Assembly (NCBI GenBank): GCA_900544625.1
Contig: UQVR01000026.1
Coordinates: forward strand, 1-15,999
Direction of reading: 5' to 3'
Source: an uncultured Mycoplasmatota bacterium
GTDB taxonomy: Bacteria > Bacillota_I > Bacilli_A > RF39 > UBA660
Length of the DNA stretch: 15,999 bases
Under the pieces are notes generated by a model. It saw nothing but the letters and a program-made list of their open reading frames with translations. It ran no database searches and was not told the DNA's origin. The translations under genes were made by a program, and so were the position numbers. Positions 5,605 to 13,044 of this stretch are shown in pieces; the stretch's first letter is position 1; every line of letters begins with the position of its first letter.

Positions 5605-7779
5605 TTATTTATTATATACTATACTTATTTGTTCTTTCAAACTTGTTTTTCTACTTGATGAATAGTTATTATTAACTGCTCTTTGGAAAGCGGTAGGATC
5701 TCCCACAAGAGTTAAGCTCTTTTTTGCTCTACTTACACCAGTATAGATTAATTTATTATAAAGCATTTTATAGTAACTGGTACTTATTGGCATTATAACA
5801 TGCATAAATTCACTACCTTGGCTTTTGTGAATACTTATAGCATAGGCATGTTTAATGTTTTTTAAATCTTTTTTTTCATACTCAACTTTATTACCGTCAA
5901 AATCGATTATTATTTTGTTACCTGTTATTCTTTCAATAAAACCAATATCGCCATTAAATACATTATTATCTAAATCATTAACTAGTTGAAGAACTTTGTC
6001 ATCTTCTCGATAAATAAAATCTCCATATATTACTTCTTCTTTATTTCTTTTACTTGGATTATAAATGTTTTGCAAAATAACATTTAACGCATCTATTCCT
6101 GCATCTCCCTTATACATTGGTGCTAATACTTGAACATTTCTTTCGTCAAGACCTTTACTTAAAGAATAATTTGTAATCTGCATTATGGCTTTCTTTATAT
6201 TACTTGAATCTACATTTACAAAGTTATAGTCGTCTTTTTTAGTTAGAAACTCTTCGCTTAAATCATTGTTTTTTATTTCTTTAGCTAAAAAAGGAATATA
6301 AGAGTTATCACTTTGACGATAAATTTGATTTAAAGGTATATAATTAAAATAATCACTTTCTATGAGTTCATTTAAAACAAGACCAGGCCCTACGCTTGGG
6401 AGTTGAAATGTATCTCCGACAAGAATAAGTTTAATATTACTATTGATTCCATTTAATAAAGCATTAAATAAATCAACATCAATCATACTTACTTCATCAA
6501 CAATAATTAATTTGTGATGAGTTTTATTGAACTCATTATAAACAAACTCATTACTATCTTTATACCACTTTAAATATCTATGTATTGTATATGCTGGTAT
6601 TCCTGTAGATGAATTCATTTTTTTGGCAGCCCTACCAGTCGGGGCTAGAAGCGCTATAGTTTCCATAATATCTGCAGACCCTAATTTTTCTTTTTCAATA
6701 TATAGTTTAACAATGGCGTTTATAATTGTTGTTTTACCGGTTCCTGGGCCCCCGGAGATAATAGTTATATTATTATTTAAGGCACCTTTTATTGCTTTTT
6801 CTTGAGTTTCATTATAATTTATTTTAAGTTTTTCTTCTAATTCTTTTAATTTTTCGTCTATATTATAAAACATCTTCGGAGCTTTACTATCTATCTTTTT
6901 TAAATTCATTGCAATACTTATTTCTTTTTCATAGTACGACTTTAGGTATATTCTTTTTTCTACACAAACTACATCATTGTTCTTTTCAAGATAATCTAAA
7001 CATTCGTTAAAAACATCTTCGGTAAGCTCTATAAAAAATTCTTTTAGTAATTCTTTTTTTACTTCTTCAGCATAATAATAGGTATCACCATTTGTAAAAG
7101 ATAACAATTTCATACTTTCTAAAATACATGCGTATACCCTAGCATCTGTTTTATCTCCATAAGCATTTACATAAATGCTATCTACTTTTCTAAAATCAAT
7201 TATTTCACTTATTAAATAAAAATTGTTTTCTAAAACATAATCAATATCAGCTTTAAAATAATTATATATTTTGTAGCATTCTACGGGAGAAAATCCTAAA
7301 TTTTGTAACTTAATAATTGTATCTCCACTTTTATCATAATTAATTAGTGAATCATATATCTTTTCTTTTCTTTTATCTGTTATTCCTTCGATTAATAGTA
7401 ATTTATCTTTATCATTTTTTATTATATCAAGGGCTTTTTCACCAAATGCTTCTACGATTCTTTTAGCTGTTACTTCACCACAGCCTTCGACGAAAGGACT
7501 AGATAAAAATTCTTCAATAGCTTCTTTAGTGGTCGGTTTTTCTACTTCATAGGAATCTACCACAAATTGCATGCCCCATTTATCATTTTTTTTATAACTT
7601 CCATATAAAGTCATAGGTACATCTATACTTGGATCTAAAAATGAACCTGTTATAGTTATGGTTTTATTTACTTCAATCTCTTTTAAATTAGACTCTTTAA
7701 CGCGAAATAAAGCGACTACAAAGCCACTTTCTTTACTATAAAATATAAGTTTTTTTAATTTGCCTTTAATGTAATTCAT
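5605..7779 (-). CDS. recD2: RecD2-type superfamily 1B DNA helicase
   Basis: ATP-dependent 5'-3' DNA helicase of the RecBC-independent RecD2 (YrrC) type, acting in DNA repair and replication fork maintenance. The 724 residues contain an N-terminal OB-like part (KGKLKKLIFYSKESGF), a helix-hairpin-helix region (about 95-145), and the SF1 motor: Walker A GGPGTGKT at 343-350, motif II IVDEVSMID at 426-434, motif III LVGDTFQLPSVGPG at 453-466, QIYRQ at 485-489, motif V AISIHKSQGSEF at 647-658 and motif VI YTGVSRAKK at 679-687. All motor motifs look intact and the length is normal. The start overlaps the mtaB stop by 4 nt (ATGA), so the two are translationally coupled. Confidence 0.97.
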   Translation of the reverse strand: MNYIKGKLKKLIFYSKESGFVVALFRVKESNLKEIEVNKTITITGSFLDPSIDVPMTLYGSYKKNDKWGMQFVVDSYEVEKPTTKEAIEEFLSSPFVEGCGEVTAKRIVEAFGEKALDIIKNDKDKLLLIEGITDKRKEKIYDSLINYDKSGDTIIKLQNLGFSPVECYKIYNYFKADIDYVLENNFYLISEIIDFRKVDSIYVNAYGDKTDARVYACILESMKLLSFTNGDTYYYAEEVKKELLKEFFIELTEDVFNECLDYLEKNNDVVCVEKRIYLKSYYEKEISIAMNLKKIDSKAPKMFYNIDEKLKELEEKLKINYNETQEKAIKGALNNNITIISGGPGTGKTTIINAIVKLYIEKEKLGSADIMETIALLAPTGRAAKKMNSSTGIPAYTIHRYLKWYKDSNEFVYNEFNKTHHKLIIVDEVSMIDVDLFNALLNGINSNIKLILVGDTFQLPSVGPGLVLNELIESDYFNYIPLNQIYRQSDNSYIPFLAKEIKNNDLSEEFLTKKDDYNFVNVDSSNIKKAIMQITNYSLSKGLDERNVQVLAPMYKGDAGIDALNVILQNIYNPSKRNKEEVIYGDFIYREDDKVLQLVNDLDNNVFNGDIGFIERITGNKIIIDFDGNKVEYEKKDLKNIKHAYAISIHKSQGSEFMHVIMPISTSYYKMLYNKLIYTGVSRAKKSLTLVGDPTAFQRAVNNNYSSSRKTSLKEQISIVYNK

Positions 7780-9008
7780 ATAATCCTTTTATATATTTGA
7801 CCTACTTCTAGTTTTTCATTTAATCTTATCATTAAGTAATTACTAGAGTGACCAATACTTACATTATTATCGCACTCTTCTACTAAAATATCAAGTTCTT
7901 TACCAACAAATTTATTGTAATATTCTTTTTCCATTATTTCGCTTAAATCCATTAGTTTTTTAACTCTCTCTTTTTTTATGCTTTCATCTACTTGATTAGG
8001 CATATTAGCTGCACTTGTTCCTAGACGAATTGAATATGGAAAAACATGAATTTTGCTAAAGTTCATTTTTCTAGAAAATTCTAATGTTTCATTAAATAAT
8101 TCGTCTGTTTCATAAGGAAAACCTACGATTATATCCGTTGTTATAGATATATCAGGTCTAATCATTCTAATTTTCTTTATTTTTTCTTCATAGTATTTTA
8201 AATCATACTTACGATTCATCTTTTTTAAAATTTCATCACTACCAGCTTGTAATGGAATATGCAAGTGATCACATACTTTTTTATTTGTACTTAACATATT
8301 TAAAAACTTATCATTTAATTCAGTTATTTCAATACTTGATATTCTTATTCTTAATAAATCTTCAATTTTTGATAATTCATTAATAAGGTCTGTTAAATCG
8401 TAATCGTTATCCATGTAATGTCCTGTATGAATACCTGTTAACACTATTTCTTTATGTCCTTTTTGAGTAAGTAATTTTGCTTCCTTAATTACTGTTTCAA
8501 AGTTTTTTGATCTTACACTTCCTCGAACATAAGGAATAATACAATAACTACAGAAATTATCACATCCATCTTCAATTTTAATAAATGCTCTGATATGGTT
8601 ATAATCACTAATTAGCATATCTTCAAAATCAAGTTTTCGATCATTATAAAACTTTACATATCTTTTATGGGTTTTTATATATTCTTTTAATAATATATCA
8701 ATCTTTGATTTATCTTTATTACCTATTAAAATATCTATATCTAAATTTTCATATATTTCTTGTTTATTTTGACTACTGCAACCTGCAACTACCAGAATTG
8801 AATTTGGATATTCTCTTTTGATTCTTCTAATCATTTTTAAACACTTTTTATCAGCTACATTAGTAACTGAACAAGTATTTACAACTATTATATTAGCTTC
8901 ACTTATATTTTCCACATAGAAAAAATTTGATGAAAGCATGCGTTCTTTCATCATATTTGATTCATATTGATTAACTTTACATCCAAATGTAACTATATTA
9001 AACTTCAT
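7776..9008 (-). CDS. mtaB: tRNA (N6-threonylcarbamoyladenosine(37)-C2)-methylthiotransferase MtaB
   Basis: Radical SAM methylthiotransferase that turns t6A37 into ms2t6A37 in tRNAs reading ANN codons. Of 410 residues, the N-terminal UPF0004 domain carries three [4Fe-4S] cysteines C10 (TFGCKVNQYES), C46 (VNTCSVT) and C77 (VAGCSSQ). The radical SAM cluster is C149, C153 and C156 (DGCDNFCSYCIIPYVRG), and a C-terminal TRAM-like RNA-binding domain begins near GKELDILVEE. TFGCKVNQ and YVRGSVRS point to MtaB and not MiaB or RimO. It starts 4 nt after the upstream membrane-protein gene, and its TGA overlaps the recD2 ATG. Confidence 0.95.
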   Translation of the reverse strand: MKFNIVTFGCKVNQYESNMMKERMLSSNFFYVENISEANIIVVNTCSVTNVADKKCLKMIRRIKREYPNSILVVAGCSSQNKQEIYENLDIDILIGNKDKSKIDILLKEYIKTHKRYVKFYNDRKLDFEDMLISDYNHIRAFIKIEDGCDNFCSYCIIPYVRGSVRSKNFETVIKEAKLLTQKGHKEIVLTGIHTGHYMDNDYDLTDLINELSKIEDLLRIRISSIEITELNDKFLNMLSTNKKVCDHLHIPLQAGSDEILKKMNRKYDLKYYEEKIKKIRMIRPDISITTDIIVGFPYETDELFNETLEFSRKMNFSKIHVFPYSIRLGTSAANMPNQVDESIKKERVKKLMDLSEIMEKEYYNKFVGKELDILVEECDNNVSIGHSSNYLMIRLNEKLEVGQIYKRII

Positions 9009-9012
9009 ACCA

Positions 9013-9492
9013 TTACCCCAGTTCTTTTTGCAATCTCTTTAACGCTTCTAGGAATGCTTCTTCTTTTTGAAAACTTATTAGTCTTACTTCAATATTTGAA
9101 ACAGTATTATTATTTTTATTTACTAAATTATCTAAATCAACCTTTTTTACTGATAAATCATCATGCATCTCTTCTTTTTCATAATTTAGTTCATAGTTAT
9201 TACCTTTATTTAAAAGCTCGTCATAACTAATTATAGCTTTATCTTCTTGGTCTTTTTCATAATCTGTAAATTTAATTGTTGGTTCGCTATTTTTCATACT
9301 ATCCCTTAATTCCTTCGCTATTTTCATTTCTTGTGTTTCTTCTAAATCTTTTTCTTCTGTTTCATTATTTATTTTTATAAAATATATAAGCGTTACAATT
9401 AATATCATAAGTATTAAAACTGCAAAGAAAAATATTATATCCACCAGCCTTAACGCCATTAACAAACTCCATATATCTTTAAATATTTTCAT
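9013..9492 (-). CDS. Single-span membrane protein of unknown function, acidic tail
   Basis: 159 residues from the ATG at 9490-9492, preceded by GGTGGTAGGT; a TTG at 9502-9504 would add four residues but has no binding site in front of it. A hydrophobic span lies at about 18-38, followed by a strongly charged, mostly acidic cytoplasmic-type region (EEKDLEETQEMKIAKELRDS) with coiled-coil character and a basic amphipathic end (EAFLEALKRLQKELG). I do not recognise the family. It is first in the probable operon with mtaB (4-nt gap), recD2 and the 53-residue gene, under the strongest-looking promoter in the window. Its function cannot be guessed from these partners. Confidence 0.78.
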   Translation of the reverse strand: MKIFKDIWSLLMALRLVDIIFFFAVLILMILIVTLIYFIKINNETEEKDLEETQEMKIAKELRDSMKNSEPTIKFTDYEKDQEDKAIISYDELLNKGNNYELNYEKEEMHDDLSVKKVDLDNLVNKNNNTVSNIEVRLISFQKEEAFLEALKRLQKELG

Positions 9493-9542
9493 ACCTACCA
9501 CCAATTCTATTATACTATTATTGAATTAAACACTAAAGTACA

Positions 9543-9584
9543 AAATGTCAATTTTACATTACAATATGTAAAATATTGACATTT
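9543..9584 (-). repeat. Long inverted repeat at the transcription start of the mtaB-recD2 operon
   Basis: Left arm 9543-9559 (AAATGTCAATTTTACAT) and right arm 9566-9584 are complementary apart from a 2-bp interruption (TA extra on the right), around a 6-nt centre. The arm ends carry TGTCAA/TTGACA. The inferred start of transcription (~9578) lies inside the right arm. It could be a repressor operator or a 5'-end mRNA hairpin. Confidence 0.7.
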
Positions 9585-9613
9585 ATTATACCACTGTTGG
9601 CTAAACATGTCAA
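9585..9613 (-). promoter_or_regulatory. Perfect consensus sigma-A promoter for the mtaB-recD2 operon
   Basis: TTGACA (9613-9608), 17-bp spacer, TATAAT (9590-9585) on the minus strand: both hexamers match consensus exactly. The -35 abuts the T-tract of the upstream terminator. The inverted repeat begins at the next base after the -10. Confidence 0.9.
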
Positions 9614-9640
9614 AAAAAATAATACTTATGCGTATTATTT
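9612..9640 (-). terminator. Terminator of the surface-protein gene
   Basis: Nine-bp perfect stem (9617-9625 with 9632-9640), 6-nt loop, then eight T on the minus strand (9619-9612). The stop codon of the upstream gene (9635-9637) lies in the stem. Confidence 0.8.
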
Positions 9641-10837
9641 CATAATTAATTTATATGGATCTTCACTTGTACCTGTCCCTGTAACTTTAGCGGTTTTAAT
9701 TATAGTTATAACTGGTCTAATACTTCGAAGAAGTGTTCCGTTTATATTACTTGTAATCGCTCCGGTTGAATCAACTGCAAATGGATAATAATTACTATAT
9801 CTTGTCATAGCTCCAGACATTGTGTAATATGCTCCAGTTATCTTTTCGTTATAAAGATAAAATTTCTTGTTTTCACTTGTGCTTCCTCCGGCTAGAGATA
9901 CTTCATCTACTGTTAATAAACCTATTCTAGAGTTTACTAAATTACCTAAACAAACATAGGTAGGAATCTTATTAGTAATTACTCTATTATATGCTAAGTA
10001 ATTATCATCATCTAAAACATAATCATTACAATATTTATAATAAGCAATGTAATCTCCATAGGAATCTAAGGTATTTGTATACCATTTTTCTAAATTTTTA
10101 TATATTGTACTATTTGAAAAAGCATAGTCCTCTTCATAATATTTACTTAATTCATCAATTACACCATCTAAAACAAGTTTTATTGATCCGTCACCATTTA
10201 TTTTAACAATTTTCCAATTTTTATCAGCAAATAAAACATTATTATTTTTAACATTTCCGCGGAAGTAGTATGCTACCCCATGGTCATCTTCCTTTTTTAG
10301 TAAGCCTTCATCTAATATTGCTGATTCTCCAATACCTGTCAAACTCTTTTCATTTACTTTATTATTAGCAAGTATAACATCCGCAAAAGTATTTTTGTCA
10401 TTTTCTTTTAAGCCAATTTGGATTGTGCCAGAATACTTTTCGTTACCATTTACTTTAAATTTTAACGTATAATTAATTGTTTCATTACCATTAATTGATA
10501 CTTGATTTGATACTATTTCAGATTTTAAATTATTTGTTATATTTAAATTATCTGAACTAATAAGTTCATAAGAAACATCATTAGCATAAACATCAGTAAG
10601 TTGAATGTAATAGTATTTTGCTTCACTATCATTATTAGTTACAGAAAAAGTTATTTCATTATTACCACTTAAATTAAATTTTTTACCATTTAAATAGTTT
10701 ATAGTTATTTTACCATCTACAACTATATCGGAATCACTACTTATTTTGTCATAAAATATATATCCTACTCCGAGAGATAAACAAACTATAAAAAGTAAAA
10801 AGATAAAATAAAGAATTGATTTGAATCTTTTACGCAA
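9635..10837 (-). CDS. Membrane-anchored or secreted surface protein, 400 residues
   Basis: A basic N-terminus (RKRFKS) and a hydrophobic segment at about 6-28 form an uncleaved anchor or signal sequence. Residues ~35-150 look like a beta-sandwich (NLSGNNEITFSVTNND, then INGNETINYTLKF). The C-terminal part has YYFRGNVKNN, NWKIVKINGDGSIKLV, IGLLTVDEVSLAGG, a YTMSGA block, RSIRPVITI and GTGTSEDPYKL. This pattern is familiar from exported proteins of uncultured gut Bacillota, but I know no experimental function. Start: I prefer TTG at 10835-10837 because AGGAG lies 7 nt upstream; a GTG at 10844-10846 overlaps that site. The gene has its own promoter and terminator, so it is monocistronic. No LPXTG sorting signal is present. 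Confidence 0.8.
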   Translation of the reverse strand: MRKRFKSILYFIFLLFIVCLSLGVGYIFYDKISSDSDIVVDGKITINYLNGKKFNLSGNNEITFSVTNNDSEAKYYYIQLTDVYANDVSYELISSDNLNITNNLKSEIVSNQVSINGNETINYTLKFKVNGNEKYSGTIQIGLKENDKNTFADVILANNKVNEKSLTGIGESAILDEGLLKKEDDHGVAYYFRGNVKNNNVLFADKNWKIVKINGDGSIKLVLDGVIDELSKYYEEDYAFSNSTIYKNLEKWYTNTLDSYGDYIAYYKYCNDYVLDDDNYLAYNRVITNKIPTYVCLGNLVNSRIGLLTVDEVSLAGGSTSENKKFYLYNEKITGAYYTMSGAMTRYSNYYPFAVDSTGAITSNINGTLLRSIRPVITIIKTAKVTGTGTSEDPYKLIMK

Positions 10838-10868
10838 ATGAATCACTCCTTTGATTTTTCTTAAAATA

Positions 10869-10898
10869 ATTATACTTTAGTAAATTATATGTTGTCAA
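10869..10898 (-). promoter_or_regulatory. Sigma-A promoter of the surface-protein gene
   Basis: TTGACA (10898-10893), 18-bp spacer, TATAAT (10874-10869) on the minus strand, about 30 nt upstream of the AGGAG site. It stands back to back with the plus-strand promoter at 10919-10947. Confidence 0.85.
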
Positions 10899-10918
10899 GG
10901 AAAAAAGGTAAAAATTAA

Positions 10919-10947
10919 TTTACAGATCATCTTTTAAGTGTTATAAT
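10919..10947 (+). promoter_or_regulatory. Sigma-A promoter of the 261-residue gene
   Basis: TTTACA (10919-10924), 17-bp spacer, TATAAT (10942-10947) with an extended TG at 10939-10940. The site AAAGGATG and ATG at 10971 follow. Confidence 0.85.
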
Positions 10948-10970
10948 TTCTAAGGTAAAGGATGTAGAAA

Positions 10971-11756
10971 ATGGAAGCAGTAATTAATTATGAATTATTA
11001 AAATTGTTAAAAGAATATGAAAGTGGTAAAAAAAGAGCGGATGATAATTTTATTAAAAGAGCATTAAAAATAATTTTAAGAAATCAATACCAACTTTTAG
11101 AAAATGTTTTTGTAGGAGATAACGTATATTTATTTGATGATCCTATTTATAATGAAAAAGATCAAACTATTTACTTTAAAAGTTCATTTGATATTCATGA
11201 AGTTGCAAAAAATTATTTATTATCAGATAATGATAAACTTCTAATATATAATTTATTCATTTTAAAAAAAGTGATTGAAATATCTTTAAATATAATGAAA
11301 AATGAAACAATCAATAGTGGTTTTGGTAAAAAAATATTACTTCTAGAAAATGATTTTAAATCTCAAGATATTAGTTTAATAAATAGAATTATTGGAATTG
11401 ATGCTACTAGAAGAGTTAGTGAACTTGCAGGTTGGATGAATTTTGATGAAAGAGATTTTGCCTTAAATTATTTTTATTTTGAAAGTATTAATGCCCTACT
11501 TAATGGTTATTTATCTAACTTACCAGAGGATTGTCCAGTAAATCAATATTTTATTGAATATAATGAATATTTAAAGCAAAAGAAAGATTCTTTTCCTTGT
11601 GATCAACTAAGTACTGAAGATTTAATTAGGATATCAAAAAGATATTCATCTAGCGAAAACTTTTACTCTGGGCTACCTGTAGATTGTGAAACATATAATT
11701 GTGTTATAACGAAAAGAAATGAAGCCCAAAGTATTCTATTAAGAAAAAGAAACTAA
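10971..11756 (+). CDS. Unrecognised soluble protein, 261 residues
   Basis: No family recognised. The protein is soluble and appears mostly helical (NYELLKLLKEYESGKKRADD at the start; LINRIIGIDATRRVSELAGW in the middle), with no membrane span, signal peptide, P-loop or zinc motif. Four cysteines are all in the C-terminal quarter. The start has AAAGGATG 6 nt upstream and a consensus promoter. Like the other plus-strand orphan (4720-5397), it is a single gene with its own promoter, set between minus-strand transcription units and sharing a terminator with the converging gene. The two orphans show no obvious sequence similarity to each other. Confidence 0.8.
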   Translation: MEAVINYELLKLLKEYESGKKRADDNFIKRALKIILRNQYQLLENVFVGDNVYLFDDPIYNEKDQTIYFKSSFDIHEVAKNYLLSDNDKLLIYNLFILKKVIEISLNIMKNETINSGFGKKILLLENDFKSQDISLINRIIGIDATRRVSELAGWMNFDERDFALNYFYFESINALLNGYLSNLPEDCPVNQYFIEYNEYLKQKKDSFPCDQLSTEDLIRISKRYSSSENFYSGLPVDCETYNCVITKRNEAQSILLRKRN

Positions 11757-11776
11757 CACTAAACTAGTTTCTTTTT
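11744..11776. terminator. Bidirectional terminator between the 261-residue gene and holA
   Basis: Perfect 12-bp stem (11744-11755 with 11765-11776), 9-nt loop, A-tract and T-tract on opposite sides. It overlaps the stop codons of both converging genes. Confidence 0.85.
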
Positions 11777-12707
11777 AACTGCAATTTTCCATTAAAAATC
11801 CGTACAAACTTGTATCTTTATCCCAATAACCTTTTTTAATATTCAAATCTATATTACATAAATCATACAAACTTTTTAATAATTCATTATTTGTATATTT
11901 CATACTATTACTATATAATTTGTTTACTTGCCAATCCATTAGTTTTAATTCAGACATTATATCATTAAGGCTTTTTTTATTATATAAATTTTTAACATAA
12001 TACATTAATCTATATTCTCTAGCTAAAAGTGATATTAAAACTGTTGGTTCTACTTTATATATTTTTAAGTTTTTTAATATTCTTAATGCTAAACCAAGTT
12101 TCTTTTCAATAACGGCATTTACAAAAGCAAAATTATTACTTGTTTTCTCTTCACCAACAATATATATTACATCTTCATATTTTATATGACAAGGAAAACT
12201 ATAATATAACATAATCTTGTCTAACTCATTAAACATGATATCTAAATTTTCATACGAGTTATCCATTATATAATTAATTGTATTATAATCAATGCTATAA
12301 TCATAACTTTTTAAATAACTTGTAAGAGTGCTATTTATAGTTCTTTTATCCATTTTAGGTATATTTATAATATTACCGTTATTTTTAATACATTTAACAA
12401 TCTTTTTTCTTTGATCAATTCCATTTAAGGTTGTAAATATTATATTGGTATTTTCATTAGGATTACTTAAATATTTAACTAAAAGTTCATTATCATTATC
12501 AGTAATATTTCCAGAATTAAAAAAGTCTGAGTTGGAAACTACAAGCCACTTTTGGGTGCTTTCTAAACCAAAGTATGAAGCCTCATCTATTATTTCACTA
12601 ATACTACATTTTGAAGCATTAAAAACTAAATAATTGTTTTTACCAACTATTTTTTTTACCTCTTTTTCTATTACTCTAAAACTTTCTGCACTAATTAAAT
12701 AATTCAT
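11775..12707 (-). CDS. holA: DNA polymerase III subunit delta (clamp loader)
   Basis: Delta subunit of the clamp loader, which opens the beta sliding clamp. The 310-residue protein begins NYLISAESF, has NTNIIFTTLNGIDQRKKIVK in the AAA-like first domains, and the collar-domain signature VLISLLAREYRLMYYVKNLY near residue 225-245; these and the length match HolA. As is normal for delta, no Walker A is present. I choose the ATG at 12705-12707; a GTG at 12714-12716 would add three residues. The inferred promoter puts the transcription start near 12716, so the leader is about 9 nt or absent. In many Bacillota holA follows comEC closely; here about 1.7 kb of nuclease genes and relics separate them. 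Confidence 0.9.
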   Translation of the reverse strand: MNYLISAESFRVIEKEVKKIVGKNNYLVFNASKCSISEIIDEASYFGLESTQKWLVVSNSDFFNSGNITDNDNELLVKYLSNPNENTNIIFTTLNGIDQRKKIVKCIKNNGNIINIPKMDKRTINSTLTSYLKSYDYSIDYNTINYIMDNSYENLDIMFNELDKIMLYYSFPCHIKYEDVIYIVGEEKTSNNFAFVNAVIEKKLGLALRILKNLKIYKVEPTVLISLLAREYRLMYYVKNLYNKKSLNDIMSELKLMDWQVNKLYSNSMKYTNNELLKSLYDLCNIDLNIKKGYWDKDTSLYGFLMENCS

Positions 12708-12722
12708 ACTTATCACACTTAA

Positions 12723-12731
12723 ATTATAGCA
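12723..12731 (-). promoter_or_regulatory. Extended -10 promoter of holA
   Basis: Minus-strand TGCTATAAT, an extended -10 with a perfect hexamer. The region 17 bp upstream (TTTCTT) is a poor -35. The expected start is near 12716, giving an almost leaderless mRNA. Confidence 0.6.
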
Positions 12732-12739
12732 TACGCCAA

Positions 12740-12764
12740 AAGAAAAAGAAAGAGTCCCTTTCTT
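12740..12764 (-). terminator. Terminator upstream of holA
   Basis: Seven-bp stem AAGAAAG/CTTTCTT (12746-12752 with 12758-12764), 5-nt loop, then a T-rich run on the minus strand. It would end transcription coming from the comEC/nuclease region before holA. The stem is short and A/T-rich. Confidence 0.5.
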
Positions 12765-12879
12765 AATTCTATCTAAACATTATATAATGTAATATATTTT
12801 ATGATTTATTTTATTTTAAGTGAAGAGTTCCATATTTTTGTCTTTATCATAAAAATCATATTGATTCATTTATTCTTTT

Positions 12880-13044
12880 CTAAGATGGTTTTTCTTTCAC
12901 CTTTTTAAATTCTGTTACTTTTAATTCTACTACTACATAACAATTAAATTTTATATTAAATAATAATCTTAAATGACTATATGTCAATTGTGTCCACACT
13001 GTGGACACTTTTTCATTACTAAATATCCTATAAAATCGTTTCAT
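12880..13044 (-). pseudogene. YhcG/DUF1016 nuclease fragment C (internally deleted)
   Basis: This 54-codon frame reads MKRFYRIFSNEKVSTVWTQL, then TYSHLRLLFNIKFNCYVVVE, LKVTEFKK and a stop. The first part matches the end of the DUF1016 N-terminal domain (compare MRQFYKVSQKWQTVSAKLSW in the intact gene). It jumps within a few residues to the nuclease core (compare LYNIKYKCYVVVELKVTELK), so about 120 codons are missing. Its first codon overlaps the stop of fragment B (TTATGA). It arises from an 86-bp-period tandem duplication that also shifts the frame. A functional mini-protein is unlikely, although the ExK part (VELK) is retained. It contains the 19-bp palindrome at 12990-13008. Confidence 0.75.
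12990..13008 (-). repeat. 19-bp palindrome in fragment C
   Basis: Coding strand GTGTCCACAGTGTGGACAC: nine perfect pairs around one central base. It spans the codons V-S-T-V-W-T directly before the QLTYSH motif. Confidence 0.9.

Noticed and set aside
6623..6805. Plus-strand open frame opposite the RecD2 Walker A region
   Set aside because: Antisense shadow of conserved helicase motifs; no promoter or binding site.
9576..9788. Plus-strand open frame of 70 codons opposite the end of the surface-protein gene
   Set aside because: It starts inside the inverted repeat and runs through the terminator and promoter of the opposite strand; no binding site.
12880..13044. Fragment C as a real overlapping mini-gene
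   Set aside because: It has no ribosome binding site of its own, joins two distant parts of the nuclease and lacks the catalytic aspartate region; decay explains it better.
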